Source: Bacillota bacterium (GTDB lineage Bacteria; Bacillota; Negativicutes; Sporomusales; UBA7701). Taken from it: DNA of 64,000 nt. The stretch covers positions 62,001-126,000 of the forward strand of contig JAEZJM010000018.1 of the NCBI GenBank assembly GCA_023415775.1, in the 5' to 3' direction. Under the pieces are notes generated by a model, which did not search any database, was not told where the DNA came from, and was given only the letters and a program-made list of their open reading frames with translations. Position 1 is the first letter of the stretch. The number at the start of each line of letters is the position of its first letter. The translations under genes and the position numbers were made by a program. This document shows, piece after piece, positions 50,561-59,364 of this stretch.

Positions 50561-51139
50561 CTACCTGAGTCCGTCTTCGCCTTTGATCTCTTCGACCTTC
50601 AGACCGCCCACCCGGGGCAGGGGCCGACCGCCGTCGGTAAGGCAAACAATAAGCACTATCTCATTAGCCCGCGGGGCATCGGAAATTCTTACTTCCATCG
50701 CGTCGAAATGACTGCGAACATAGGCAGCGTCCTTGTGGCCCAGGGGCACATCGATAGCCGTTCCCATCGCGCCCATCTTTTTGGCCGAAGGCAAGAGCGC
50801 CTTGCCGCCACCGACGTTTGCCCGGATCGGCGTTCCCAGTTTGGGGTGGAGCAGGGCGGCAGCGTGTTCGAGTTCGCCGCCTGCGCCGACAATCGCGGCC
50901 TTGCCATAGCTTTGAACCTGGTCGCCGGGGATGCCGAGAGCCTCCACCGCTTTTTTCGTCAGCAGGTCGCCCAGTTCAACGCTAGCTTCGGTCAGCGGGC
51001 TGAGATCCTCAACATACTGGCCGGCGTACGGGTTGGTGAAAATTACGGCCGCGGCCGCTTTCTTGACAGCCTTGCCCATTTCCTTGCCGGCCTCCCGCCG
51101 GGTTTCTTCCACTATGGTCACGATCTTGCGGATTTCCAT
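50561..51139 (-). CDS. Conserved 'amino acid synthesis' family protein, function unknown
   Basis: A 192-residue protein of the PF06684-type family (named 'amino acid synthesis' without a shown reaction). Seen: EIRKIVTIVEETRREAGK at the start, AAVIFTNPYAGQYVEDLSPL, KAAIVGAGGELEHAAALLHPKLG, and DVPLGHKDAAYVRSHFDAMEVRISDAPRANEIVLIV. Members often lie in catabolic clusters for aromatic or heterocyclic acids. Its start overlaps the UPF0280 stop (TGATG) and hgd follows within eight bases, so it is firmly part of the pathway operon. A role at the formylglutarate step or in repair is conceivable. Confidence 0.82.
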   Translation of the reverse strand: MEIRKIVTIVEETRREAGKEMGKAVKKAAAAVIFTNPYAGQYVEDLSPLTEASVELGDLLTKKAVEALGIPGDQVQSYGKAAIVGAGGELEHAAALLHPKLGTPIRANVGGGKALLPSAKKMGAMGTAIDVPLGHKDAAYVRSHFDAMEVRISDAPRANEIVLIVCLTDGGRPLPRVGGLKVEEIKGEDGLR

Positions 51140-51999
51140 CAAAAACCCTTCCTTTCGGTTATGTTATTCATCGGCGACAGCAGCGTCGCCGGCAACATGA
51201 GGCCTCGTTCATTTACAAACAGGGCCGCGCCTTTGATCTGGCCGCCGGTATACAGCTCGTGCGCCCGGCGGTAGCCGTTCTCCAGGGCCGCGTAAACCAC
51301 CTCGACCGGCACATCGCCAACCTCCGACACTACCAGGTGGTCGGCGATATCCGACTCGGGGTCCATAACCCCGGCGTATTCCAGCTTTATTGTCGGATGG
51401 GGCGCGTAGGTGGCGTTGGCCACGCTGGTCGCGCAGGCATCGGCCATCGCCGCCCGGCCGGCGGTTATCACCGCCGCGGTGGCGATGCCCTTGGTGAAAC
51501 TGCGGCCACCCAGGCCGCTTGTCGTAACGCCGCCAATGCCGTCATCGCCGCCTACCCGCAGGCAATGGGTAGGCCAGGTGCCGATAGCCGGTGCTATGCC
51601 CACTGTGGTGGTCTCGCCAGGCGCGAGGCGCAAAGCGATATCTCCTCCGTTGTTGACGATAGCCTTGGTCGCCCCCAACCCAACGAGGAAGTCGGCGACA
51701 AGGTCGGCGAACGAACCAGCCACAGCGGCCATCGGCGTCAGGGTAACATCGCCCGAGCTTTTCACCGCCGCGATCATAACGTTGAGAACAGCCGGGTAGC
51801 TGTCGTCAACCCGGACGAGCGACTGCGGTTTCTTGGCCGTTTCTTTGTGCACCGCCAGCTCACCGAGCACCTGCACCGCGTACTCGGCCGCCTGCTTCGC
51901 CCATCCGGTCTGAGGCTCTCCCTGGCGGCCGGCGTAAATCGTCATCTGCATCGGCCCGTAGTCCAGGCTTACGCTGCCCGGCTGCGTCACGTTAAGCAT
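51139..51999 (-). CDS. UPF0280 family protein
   Basis: A 286-residue protein of UPF0280, a family with an ApbE-like fold and no firm reaction. Blocks seen are VRVDDSYPAVLNVMIAAVKSSGDV, PMAAVAGSFADLVADFLVGLGATKAIVNNGGDIALRL, GIGGVTTSGLGGRSFTKGIA, and RAAMADACATSVANATYA. ApbE proteins handle FMN and Mg; here the fold may act on a flavin- or cofactor-like ligand. AGGGGCAAACCAAA precedes the ATG. It sits between hnr and the AA_synth gene, translationally coupled to the latter. Confidence 0.85.
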   Translation of the reverse strand: MLNVTQPGSVSLDYGPMQMTIYAGRQGEPQTGWAKQAAEYAVQVLGELAVHKETAKKPQSLVRVDDSYPAVLNVMIAAVKSSGDVTLTPMAAVAGSFADLVADFLVGLGATKAIVNNGGDIALRLAPGETTTVGIAPAIGTWPTHCLRVGGDDGIGGVTTSGLGGRSFTKGIATAAVITAGRAAMADACATSVANATYAPHPTIKLEYAGVMDPESDIADHLVVSEVGDVPVEVVYAALENGYRRAHELYTGGQIKGAALFVNERGLMLPATLLSPMNNITERKGF

Positions 52000-52011
52000 T
52001 TTGGTTTGCCC

Positions 52012-53505
52012 CTATTTTAAGCTTTTTGCTGGTATGATACTCGTCACATGGCCGCCGATTTCGCTGTACTTTTCGCGGGTCAGCGTATACTCGACCGGGG
52101 CCACGGTGGCCGGGGTCGGCACCCAGGTAAAGGCCTTCGGCACCACTTGTTCGACATCGACGATGAAGTTGATGCCGCCGCCCGGCAGGATAAAGGTCGG
52201 CGCGCCGCCGATGGTCAGCTTGGCCTCGCCGCTGTGGATGGCCTGGGACAGCTTCACCGGATAATTTGTCACCCCGGCGCGGGCGCTGCCGCCTGTGCCG
52301 CCGACATACATCACCGACACCCGTGCGTCCTCGCAGTTGTCGGCCACCAGAGCGACGACCGCGGCGGCCGCCGGCGTCATGTCGATTTCTTTGACCGTAC
52401 CGTCGGCCTGGACCTCAAGCAAGGCCGCTTTCTGGGCCGTTGTTTCAGTCACCAGTATCTTCATGCCGGCGCGGGCCAGCTTCATATCGACCGATTTCAC
52501 GGCGTCAAGCGGTGTCTCGATGTGGGTGCCGCCCCAACCGTGGCCTGAGTCGCCGAAATAGCGACCGCGGGTGCTCTTGCGGCCGTTGGGGACAACGCCG
52601 CTGTATTTCATGCCGACTTCTTCACCGGCCCGATGCTCGGACAGCAGACCAATGACATGGTGGTCGAGGACTATGGCCTCATCCACCGCCTCGCACATTG
52701 CCCTGGCGAACATGCCGACGGTCGCGCTGCCGCAGCCGACACGCATCTTCTTTTCCTCGATGCCGTCGATGATCGGCGGGAACCCGACCTGCAATTCCAG
52801 TTTGCTGCCTTTATCCACCTGGAGTGTGACCCGTTCGCAGTTGGCCAGCTCAACCACCGTTTTGGCCGCCGCGAAGCCTGAGCGCCCGCTGAGGATGTTG
52901 GCGCCACCGATTGACAGCATCTTGGCGCCGTACTCTTCGGTGTCCACCATGCCGACGACCATGCCGTCGCGCATTACTTTGGCGCCTTCCTCGCCGATAT
53001 GGGCGTTGGCGTCGATTTTCACCTTGACACCGCTGTAGCTGAGCGGAGCCTCGGTTACAACCGTCACCACCTCAACCCCGCCGACCGTGTCGGCGACGAT
53101 GTGAGGCGCCGGCTTGCAGCAGGGATATTCGGTGCCGGCGCCCACCGCGGTAATCAGCGGCTTGGCCGGTAACGCGGGATTGGGCTCTGCGGCCCGCTCG
53201 TTCGTGAGCACCAGCGGCCGGTTACGGACAAGTTTGCCTTTGATGTTTGTATAGCGCCGGCAGGCTCCAGTGCAATCGGTCTGAATCTCGCACTGGACGG
53301 GACAGGAATAGCAGACAACTGCGCCGGCATGTGTCCGGGCCTCCTTGGTGACCGCCTGGAACGGGCAGACCCGCACGCATACCCCGCAGCTCGAGCACTT
53401 TTCGTTAGTGACGGCCTTTTTCTCGACAACTATTATTGCTTCCTGCGGGCAATTCTTGACACACAGGCTGCAGCCCTTGCACAATTCTTTGTTAATGCTT
53501 ATCAT
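52012..53505 (-). CDS. hnr: 6-hydroxynicotinate reductase
   Basis: A 497-residue iron-sulfur enzyme. It begins with two ferredoxin motifs (CKGCSLCVKNCPQEA, CSSCGVCVRVCPFQA), then a further Cys group CYSCPVQCEIQTDCTGACRRY. The long remainder (RGRYFGDSGHGWGGTHIETPLDAV, VMYVGGTGGSARAGVTNYPVKL) is peculiar to this enzyme. It reduces 6-hydroxynicotinate with ferredoxin to 1,4,5,6-tetrahydro-6-oxonicotinate. Length agrees with the E. barkeri protein. GGGAGGATTGGCTT precedes the ATG. Confidence 0.93.
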   Translation of the reverse strand: MISINKELCKGCSLCVKNCPQEAIIVVEKKAVTNEKCSSCGVCVRVCPFQAVTKEARTHAGAVVCYSCPVQCEIQTDCTGACRRYTNIKGKLVRNRPLVLTNERAAEPNPALPAKPLITAVGAGTEYPCCKPAPHIVADTVGGVEVVTVVTEAPLSYSGVKVKIDANAHIGEEGAKVMRDGMVVGMVDTEEYGAKMLSIGGANILSGRSGFAAAKTVVELANCERVTLQVDKGSKLELQVGFPPIIDGIEEKKMRVGCGSATVGMFARAMCEAVDEAIVLDHHVIGLLSEHRAGEEVGMKYSGVVPNGRKSTRGRYFGDSGHGWGGTHIETPLDAVKSVDMKLARAGMKILVTETTAQKAALLEVQADGTVKEIDMTPAAAAVVALVADNCEDARVSVMYVGGTGGSARAGVTNYPVKLSQAIHSGEAKLTIGGAPTFILPGGGINFIVDVEQVVPKAFTWVPTPATVAPVEYTLTREKYSEIGGHVTSIIPAKSLK

Positions 53506-53534
53506 AAGCCAATCCTCCCGGCTGTTTCACACTC

Positions 53535-54689
53535 TTACTTCACACTGCCTGCCGTCGGCGGCGTATTACGGCTCTTGTTCACTTTTATCTGACCGTCGAC
53601 AAAGACCATCGCCACGCCGGGCAGATCGCCGGCGGCCATCGCCGACAAAGCGTCGTCGCCCACCGACCCCATAGGCTTATCGGCGATTACAAGGTCGGCA
53701 TCTTTGCCGGGGGCGATCTCGCCGGTATTCAGGCCGTAAACGCGGGCGGTGTTGCCGCTGGCCATTGCCACAGCCTGGGCGGCCGGAATATCGGAAACGC
53801 TGGCAAGCTGGGTAATTGTCCGCAGGATGCCGAGGGGAATGACGCCGGTGCCGGAGGGAGCGTCGTTGCCAAGAATTATCCGGCCCAGCTGGCCTTTTGC
53901 TTTAAGCTTGCGGGCCACCAAATCGGCCACCTTGGGGTTGCCGCACTGTACGATTTCCAGAGCAAAGTCGGTTTCGTTTATCAGCCGGTCGACTTCCGCA
54001 GGCGAAACCGCGGTCGGGCCGCCGTTGATGTGCGAGACAACATCAGGCTGGACGTTTATCACGTCCTGGGCCGTCACGGTCGAGCTACCGGGAATCGAGG
54101 TGCCACCGGTGTGCATCATGACCTTCATGCCGTTTTGCTTGGCCCACTTGACCATCGGTGCGGCATCTTCCGGTTTCTTAATCGAGCCAAGACCCACTTC
54201 GCCTACCAGCCATACGCCGGCAGCCGCCATCTCGGCAAAATCAGCTTCTGACAGGCCCTTTTCGAGGATCACGGCACCGGCGTGCACTTTCACGCCGCCC
54301 GGGCGGGCTTTGGCGAAGGACTTGGCCGCAAGAACGGCTAAAGCTTTGACGCCTGCCGGATCGGTCGGCCGTCCGGGAGTATGGCACTCACCGGCGGAAA
54401 TCATACTGGTCACGCCGCCGTGGAGAGAACTGTCGATGAAATCGCTCATCTTTTGGCGCGGCGTGTAATCGCCGATCACAGGATGAACATGGGAGTCGAT
54501 CAGACCTGGCATAACGGTCATGCCGCCAGCGTCGATCACCTTAGCGTCAGGATACTGGCTGGCAAGCTCCTTGCCGCCGACCGCTTTGATTTTGGTTTCC
54601 TCGATAACGATGGTGTCTGCCTTGAGAACGGGGTTGTTGACATCCCCCGACACCAGCGTCCCGATGTTGGTTATTACCACTACTGACAT
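53535..54689 (-). CDS. ena: Enamidase
   Basis: A 384-residue amidohydrolase. VMPGLIDSHVHPVIGDYTP contains the HxH metal motif, VKVHAGAVILEKG supplies the bridging region, MMHTGGTSIPG and DVVSHINGGPTA the later His ligands, and ILGNDAPSGTGVIPLGILRT the Asp. It opens 1,4,5,6-tetrahydro-6-oxonicotinate and removes ammonia to give (S)-2-formylglutarate, a two-step hydrolysis by one enzyme. ATG 54689 is chosen because AAGGAGGC lies seven bases upstream; the earlier ATG touches that site. Confidence 0.93.
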   Translation of the reverse strand: MSVVVITNIGTLVSGDVNNPVLKADTIVIEETKIKAVGGKELASQYPDAKVIDAGGMTVMPGLIDSHVHPVIGDYTPRQKMSDFIDSSLHGGVTSMISAGECHTPGRPTDPAGVKALAVLAAKSFAKARPGGVKVHAGAVILEKGLSEADFAEMAAAGVWLVGEVGLGSIKKPEDAAPMVKWAKQNGMKVMMHTGGTSIPGSSTVTAQDVINVQPDVVSHINGGPTAVSPAEVDRLINETDFALEIVQCGNPKVADLVARKLKAKGQLGRIILGNDAPSGTGVIPLGILRTITQLASVSDIPAAQAVAMASGNTARVYGLNTGEIAPGKDADLVIADKPMGSVGDDALSAMAAGDLPGVAMVFVDGQIKVNKSRNTPPTAGSVK

Positions 54690-54761
54690 GGTCATGCCTC
54701 CTTTATTCTGGAGGTGCGGGGGCTAAGCGCCCCCGCATCCCAAGTACACCATTCAGTCTTT

Positions 54762-56078
54762 TTAATGAAGAGCCTGCTGCTTGGTTTCGCGCCCGAGAAT
54801 AAACATATCGAGGGCGACGATTATCAGCACGAAGGTGAACATCAGGAAAACGCCGGGAATCTTGTCCGGGCCGGTGAGCATCCAGCCAACAACCATCGGC
54901 GCCAGGATGCCGCCGCAGCGGCCGAAGGCTGCAGCCATGCCCACACCGGTCGACCGGGCCTCGGTCGGATACAGTTCAGGCGAGTAGGTGTAGAGAACGC
55001 CCCAGGCCGCCAGGTTGAAGAAGGACATCAGGCAGCCCCAGAGATAAATGTCGCTGGTAGTCGTCGCATTGCCGAACATATAAGCGGAAATCGCGGTGCC
55101 GAGGATGAACGCGATCATGCTGGGCTTGCGGCCAAACTTGTCGACGCACAGCGCCGCCACCCCATAGCCGGGGATCTGGGCCACCGTCATCCACAGCACG
55201 AACTCGAAGGACCGGACCATATCGTGGCCGGCTTTCACCAAGATGGTCGGCAGCCACATGAAGATGCCGTAGTAGGAGAACACGATGCCGAACCAGAGAA
55301 TCCACAGGCATATGGTGCTCCGGATATACTTCGCCGTAAACAGTTGGCCAATGCTGAAGGTCGTTGCCGCTGCCGTCTTCTGGGATTCGGCTGTCGGCAT
55401 GGGACCAACCGGTACGCCAAGCTCTTGCTCTATTTTGGAGACAAGCTCGTGGGCCTCTTGAGCCCGGCCTTTATTCATCAGATACATGGCCGACTCGGGC
55501 ACGACCCGCCAGAGATAGAAAACATACAGCGCGGGGAGAGCGCCGAGATAGAAGGCGATCTGCCAGCCATATTTGGGAATGAGGGTGTAGGCGATGATCG
55601 AGGCTGCCAGCCAACCGAAAGCCCAGGCGCTTTCAAGCAGCACGATCATCTTGCCGCGATCCTTGGTGGGCGAAAACTCGCTCATCAGGGTTACCGCAAC
55701 CGGCAACTGGCCGCCAAGACCAAAGCCCACCAGGAAACGGAAGAATAACAGCATTTCGAAGCTGGTTGACAGGCCGCAGGCCCCGGTGCCAAGGCTGTAG
55801 ATGAGCAGCGTGGCCGCGAATACCTTCTTGCGGCCGATGTAATCGGCCATCGTGCCGGCCAGCATAGCGCCCATAGCCATGCCTACGAGGCCGATACTGC
55901 CTATGTAGCCTACCTGGGCCGGCGACAGATTCCATGCCTTCATCAGTGTCGGCATTACGAAAGAGACAAGACCGGTGTCCATGGAGTCAAAGCCCCAACC
56001 CATGCACATTACCAAAAGCAGGCGCCAGTGAAACTTTCCGAGCGGAAGATTCCCTAACCGTTCAGCAATTGTCGACAT
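54762..56078 (-). CDS. MFS transporter, probable nicotinate uptake
   Basis: A 438-residue twelve-helix carrier of the major facilitator superfamily, aromatic acid:H+ symporter-like branch. The motif GMAMGAMLAGTMADYIGRKKVFAATLL between helices 2 and 3 is diagnostic, and RFLVGFGLGGQLPVAVTLMSEF is typical of the AAHS/sugar-porter branch. A repeat (GYGVAALCVDKFGRKPSM) lies in the second half. GGAGGCTAAGTA precedes the ATG. Within the nicotinate operon the carried molecule is most likely nicotinate. Confidence 0.85.
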   Translation of the reverse strand: MSTIAERLGNLPLGKFHWRLLLVMCMGWGFDSMDTGLVSFVMPTLMKAWNLSPAQVGYIGSIGLVGMAMGAMLAGTMADYIGRKKVFAATLLIYSLGTGACGLSTSFEMLLFFRFLVGFGLGGQLPVAVTLMSEFSPTKDRGKMIVLLESAWAFGWLAASIIAYTLIPKYGWQIAFYLGALPALYVFYLWRVVPESAMYLMNKGRAQEAHELVSKIEQELGVPVGPMPTAESQKTAAATTFSIGQLFTAKYIRSTICLWILWFGIVFSYYGIFMWLPTILVKAGHDMVRSFEFVLWMTVAQIPGYGVAALCVDKFGRKPSMIAFILGTAISAYMFGNATTTSDIYLWGCLMSFFNLAAWGVLYTYSPELYPTEARSTGVGMAAAFGRCGGILAPMVVGWMLTGPDKIPGVFLMFTFVLIIVALDMFILGRETKQQALH

Positions 56079-56164
56079 TACTTAGCCTCCTGTATTCTAT
56101 ATTTTATATTTTAGTACTAATTGGGTTTAATGTCATACCCCCTTATCTTCAGCTACCTTGTCGC

Positions 56165-57154
56165 TTACCGTTCGGCTTTGTTTTTTGCCAAAGCCTCAAG
56201 TACCCTTTCGGGAGTTATTGGCAGCGAAAAGATGCGGACGCCAATGGCGTTATACACAGCGTTGGCTATTGCCGCCGCCGTCGGTATCAGAGCCGGTTCG
56301 CCAACTCCCTTGGCCCCGAAAGGCCCGGTAGGCTCTTTATCTTCAACGATAATCGATGTTATCTCCGGAACATCGAGAACGGTCGGCAGCAGGTAATCGG
56401 TAAAATTATTGTTTTTGATGATCCCGCCGGCGGTCGTGACCTCCTCCAGCAGACCGTAGCCCAGGCCCATGGCCGAGCCTCCTTCGATCTGGCCCTCGAC
56501 AAGCTGGGGATTTATCGCCGTGCCGACATCATGGGCGGCGACCAATTTCAGTACCTCCACCTTGCCAGTATCGGTATCGACCTCGACCTCGGCCACCTGG
56601 GTGGCGAAGGCATAGGTTCCATAAGGCGAACCGTGGCCGGTCTGGGCCTCGAGCGACGTCGTGTTGGGGTTGAACCAGCCCTTGCCCAAGGTGAGTTTGC
56701 CTTTTTTGCGGCAGTTGGCGATGACATCAGTAACCTTTACGTTGGTCGCGTTGCCGTCGGCAAAAACCACCCCGTCGGCAAAAGCAATGCTGCCGGCATC
56801 CTTATTCAGCATTATCGCCGCCTCGTCGACAGCCACCGTTTTAGCCTCGGCCGACGCCAGTTTGACGGCGTTGCCTGTTATATACGTCTGCCGGCTTGCG
56901 GACGTCGCCCCGCCTTCCGGCGTAACCAGCGTATCGGCTGAAGTCACATAAACGTCCTCGGCCGGAATCCCCAGTTCCTCGGCGGCGATCTGGGCCATTA
57001 TCGTATCCGACCCCTGGCCGATATCGGCGCATCCAATCATCAGATTGACCGTCCCGTCGTCGAGCCATTCGACAAATGCTGAGGCTGGGTTGGGCAGGGC
57101 GGTGTTGCCCACGCCATACCACATGCAGCCCACACCTATTCCACGCTTTTTCAC
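56165..57154 (-). CDS. ndhM: Nicotinate dehydrogenase, medium molybdopterin subunit
   Basis: A 329-residue protein equal to the C-terminal half of a xanthine dehydrogenase Mo subunit. KKRGIGVGCMWYGVGN opens it; GQGSDTIMAQIAAEELGI and GGATSASRQTYITGNAV follow; the active-site Glu is in GPFGAKGVGEPALIPTAAAI. The Mo subunit is split into L and M, as in E. barkeri, whose NdhM has nearly the same length. The GTG start (57154) overlaps the ndhL stop by four bases (GTGA). Confidence 0.94.
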   Translation of the reverse strand: MKKRGIGVGCMWYGVGNTALPNPASAFVEWLDDGTVNLMIGCADIGQGSDTIMAQIAAEELGIPAEDVYVTSADTLVTPEGGATSASRQTYITGNAVKLASAEAKTVAVDEAAIMLNKDAGSIAFADGVVFADGNATNVKVTDVIANCRKKGKLTLGKGWFNPNTTSLEAQTGHGSPYGTYAFATQVAEVEVDTDTGKVEVLKLVAAHDVGTAINPQLVEGQIEGGSAMGLGYGLLEEVTTAGGIIKNNNFTDYLLPTVLDVPEITSIIVEDKEPTGPFGAKGVGEPALIPTAAAIANAVYNAIGVRIFSLPITPERVLEALAKNKAER

Positions 57155-58428
57155 GCCTTTACCCCCCATTCACTGCAGTTGCCGCAGATTATTCCGGCCT
57201 GCTCGGCCGCCCGCTCGATCGTATCCAGGATACCCACGCTGTTTATCAGCACCTGGCCGGTTGCCGTCGCGCTCCCGGGCCGCAGGCAGTTGAGCTGACG
57301 GATAGCCACCGGCGAAATGCCGGCCATTTCGGCCACCTGGTCCATCTGCGACTCGTGGGCAAAAGCCATCTGGGGCACGCCGAAACCGCGCATAGCGCCA
57401 GCCATGGGGTTGTTGGTGTATACGGTAAAAGCGTCGACGTACACATTGGGGACCTCATAGGGGCCGGTGGCGTGAACGGCGGCCCGGATTAGAACGGCCG
57501 GTCCATAGGACGCGTAGGCGCCGGTATCGCCGATGATGGTTGCTTTCACCGCCAGCAGCTTCCCATCTTTGGTCGCCCCGGTCTTATATTCAATATAATA
57601 AGGATGGCGTTTTGCCGAGCTTATCATCGACTCTTCGCGCGTGTAGACCATCCTGACCGGCCGGCGGGTGTAATAGGCCGCCAGCGCCAGATAGCACTGC
57701 ACCGAAATATCCAGCTTGCCGCCAAAACCGCCGCCGGTTACCGCCTGGACTATTCGCACCTTGTTGACCGGCATATTCATATTGCGGGCGACTTCCTTGC
57801 GGTCGAAGTGGACATTCTGAGTCGCCACCCACAGAGTCAGCATATCGCCGTCGAACTCGCCCACGCCGGCCTCCGGCTCGATATAGGCGTGCTCGACCAT
57901 CTGGGTGGTGTATGTATTCTCGACTATGATTTCGGCCTCCGCGAAGGCGGCGTCCACACTGCCCTTGCGGATGCGCTGGGTTCCCATCACATTGGTTGTA
58001 TGAACAATCGGCGCCCCCTGCTTCATCGCCTCGCGGGCATCAAATACCGGCGGCAGCTCGCGGTAGCTCACCTTGATAAAAGCGCACGCCGCCGCGGCCT
58101 CCTCCTCGGACTCGGCGATAACGAGCGCCAGGGCGTCGCCGATCCGCCGGATCTTATCCTTGCAGAGTACTGGCTCGTCCTTAATTATGATGCCAACCCC
58201 GTTGGGGCCGGGCACATCGTTGGCCGTCAGCACCCGAACGACTCCGGGCTGCCGCGCGGCCTCGCTCGTGTCGATCCCGGTCAGCTCGGCGTGGGCCACC
58301 TTACTGCGCAGCACCTTGGCGAAAAGCATCCCCGGTCTTTTTATATCAGCCGCGAACACCGCCGCCCCGGTCACCTTCGGTATCGCATCATTCTTCCTTA
58401 TCGATGCGCCAACTCCCGATCCGCTCAT
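57151..58428 (-). CDS. ndhL: Nicotinate dehydrogenase, large molybdopterin subunit
   Basis: A 425-residue protein equal to the N-terminal half of the Mo subunit. GAAVFAADIKRPGMLFAKVLRS (a/b hammerhead) leads; then YIEPEAGVGEFDGDMLTLWVATQ, VTGGGFGGKLDISVQCYLA (the conserved GGGFGGK loop near molybdopterin) and AMRGFGVPQ. With NdhM it holds Mo-molybdopterin cytosine dinucleotide and probably the labile selenium. It hydroxylates C6 of nicotinate with water as oxygen source. It overlaps ndhM and starts three bases after ndhS. Confidence 0.94.
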   Translation of the reverse strand: MSGSGVGASIRKNDAIPKVTGAAVFAADIKRPGMLFAKVLRSKVAHAELTGIDTSEAARQPGVVRVLTANDVPGPNGVGIIIKDEPVLCKDKIRRIGDALALVIAESEEEAAAACAFIKVSYRELPPVFDAREAMKQGAPIVHTTNVMGTQRIRKGSVDAAFAEAEIIVENTYTTQMVEHAYIEPEAGVGEFDGDMLTLWVATQNVHFDRKEVARNMNMPVNKVRIVQAVTGGGFGGKLDISVQCYLALAAYYTRRPVRMVYTREESMISSAKRHPYYIEYKTGATKDGKLLAVKATIIGDTGAYASYGPAVLIRAAVHATGPYEVPNVYVDAFTVYTNNPMAGAMRGFGVPQMAFAHESQMDQVAEMAGISPVAIRQLNCLRPGSATATGQVLINSVGILDTIERAAEQAGIICGNCSEWGVKA

Positions 58429-58431
58429 TCC

Positions 58432-58905
58432 TTACCCCTCCTTAGTGCCGGCCGCCGTCTGAACCGCGTCGACAATCTTCTTATAGCCCGTGCAGCGGCA
58501 CATGTTGCCGGACAGAGCCACCTTTATCTCCTTGCGAGTCGGCTGGGGGTTCTCGTCAAGCAAAGCCTTGGCCGACATAATCATCCCCGGGGTACAGAAG
58601 CCGCATTGTACGGCCCCGTGGTCGATGAAGGCCTGCTGCAAGCGGTGCAGCTTATTGCCGTCGCTCACGCCCTCAATTGTCTCAAGAGTGCAGCCATCGG
58701 CCGTAGCCGCGAGCACCAGACACGAAGCTACGGACTTGCCATCCATGATAATGGTGCAGGCGCCGCATTCGCCAACCCCGCAACCTTTCTTCGTCCCTGT
58801 CAGTCCGAGGTCGTCCCTCAGTAAATCGACCAGCAATTGCTCGGGGGCAACCTCCGCGGTTACCGGTTTTCCATTGAGTACAAAACTGACCTTTTGCTTT
58901 GCCAT
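58432..58905 (-). CDS. ndhS: Nicotinate dehydrogenase, 2Fe-2S subunit
   Basis: A 157-residue subunit with both clusters: the plant-ferredoxin type (GCGVGECGACTIIMDGKSVASC) and the helical type (QCGFCTPGMIMSAKALL, CRCTGYKKIVDAV). It carries electrons from Mo to FAD. ATG 58905 follows AAGGAGGTTGTGGGG. It is the first gene of the 18-kb gene run and lies 35 bases from a sigma-54 promoter. Confidence 0.95.
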   Translation of the reverse strand: MAKQKVSFVLNGKPVTAEVAPEQLLVDLLRDDLGLTGTKKGCGVGECGACTIIMDGKSVASCLVLAATADGCTLETIEGVSDGNKLHRLQQAFIDHGAVQCGFCTPGMIMSAKALLDENPQPTRKEIKVALSGNMCRCTGYKKIVDAVQTAAGTKEG

Positions 58906-58940
58906 CCCCACAACCTCCTTAGTCTGTCGCCCGAAAATAT

Positions 58941-58956
58941 TGCAAGAACCGTACCA
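58941..58956 (-). promoter_or_regulatory. Sigma-54 promoter of the nicotinate operon
   Basis: On the minus strand the sequence TGGTACGGTTCTTGCA matches the -24/-12 consensus TGGCACG-N4-TTGCA at every fixed base but one, with the required ten bases between GG and GC. Transcription would begin near 58930, giving a leader of about 25 bases before ndhS. A sigma-54 activator gene lies 1.3 kb upstream. Confidence 0.85.
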
Positions 58957-59160
58957 GCAGGCTGTCTTACCGTCATTTTCCGTCAATATTTACCCCACCA
59001 GGCAGCCAGTCGCCGATTTAAACAGCGACCAAGCTTAGTGTCTTCGATAAACCCATTGGTTTTTTTGCTTAAAACTAATATTTAACTTACAAATCACCGA
59101 AAGGCAATCGCCCCTCGCTACCAAACCACCGCAAAGCCCCGCCGGCAATCCTTATCTTTC

Positions 59161-59229
59161 TTTGCAAAAATGAAATGTTAATACGCCGATCTAGGTTTTT
59201 CTAGACTTGTAGTCATTTGCAAAAATGAA
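59161..59229 (-). promoter_or_regulatory. Candidate activator sites for the sigma-54 promoter
   Basis: The 14-mer TTTGCAAAAATGAA occurs twice (59161-59174 and 59216-59229), each beginning with the palindrome TTTGCAAA; the copies start 55 bases apart. Between them is an inverted repeat TCTAG-N6-CTAGA (59190-59205). The block is 205-273 bases upstream of the -24 element, a usual distance for an enhancer. Confidence 0.5.
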
Positions 59230-59257
59230 GGCACCTTTCAGAATTGAAAGGCGCCTT
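59228..59257 (-). terminator. Terminator upstream of ndhS
   Basis: AAGGCACCTTTCA and TGAAAGGCGCCTT around GAAT (12 of 13 pairs), then CATTTTTG on the minus strand. It should stop read-through from the receptor/regulator genes. Confidence 0.7.
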
Positions 59258-59310
59258 GGCTTTTGCCGCCGGAGGCCAGCTTTTTTATCCACCCAACTGC
59301 GCTTCTAAAA

Positions 59311-59328
59311 ACCCGCGGCTCTGCGGGT
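59311..59328 (-). terminator. Terminator after the chemoreceptor gene
   Basis: ACCCGC and GCGGGT around six bases, followed on the minus strand by TTTTTAG, 37 bases past the receptor stop. A near-palindrome CTTTTCAATTTTGAAAG (59339-59355) lies beside it. Confidence 0.65.
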
Positions 59329-59364
59329 CCGAGGGAAACTTTTCAATTTTGAAAGTGAAACGTC

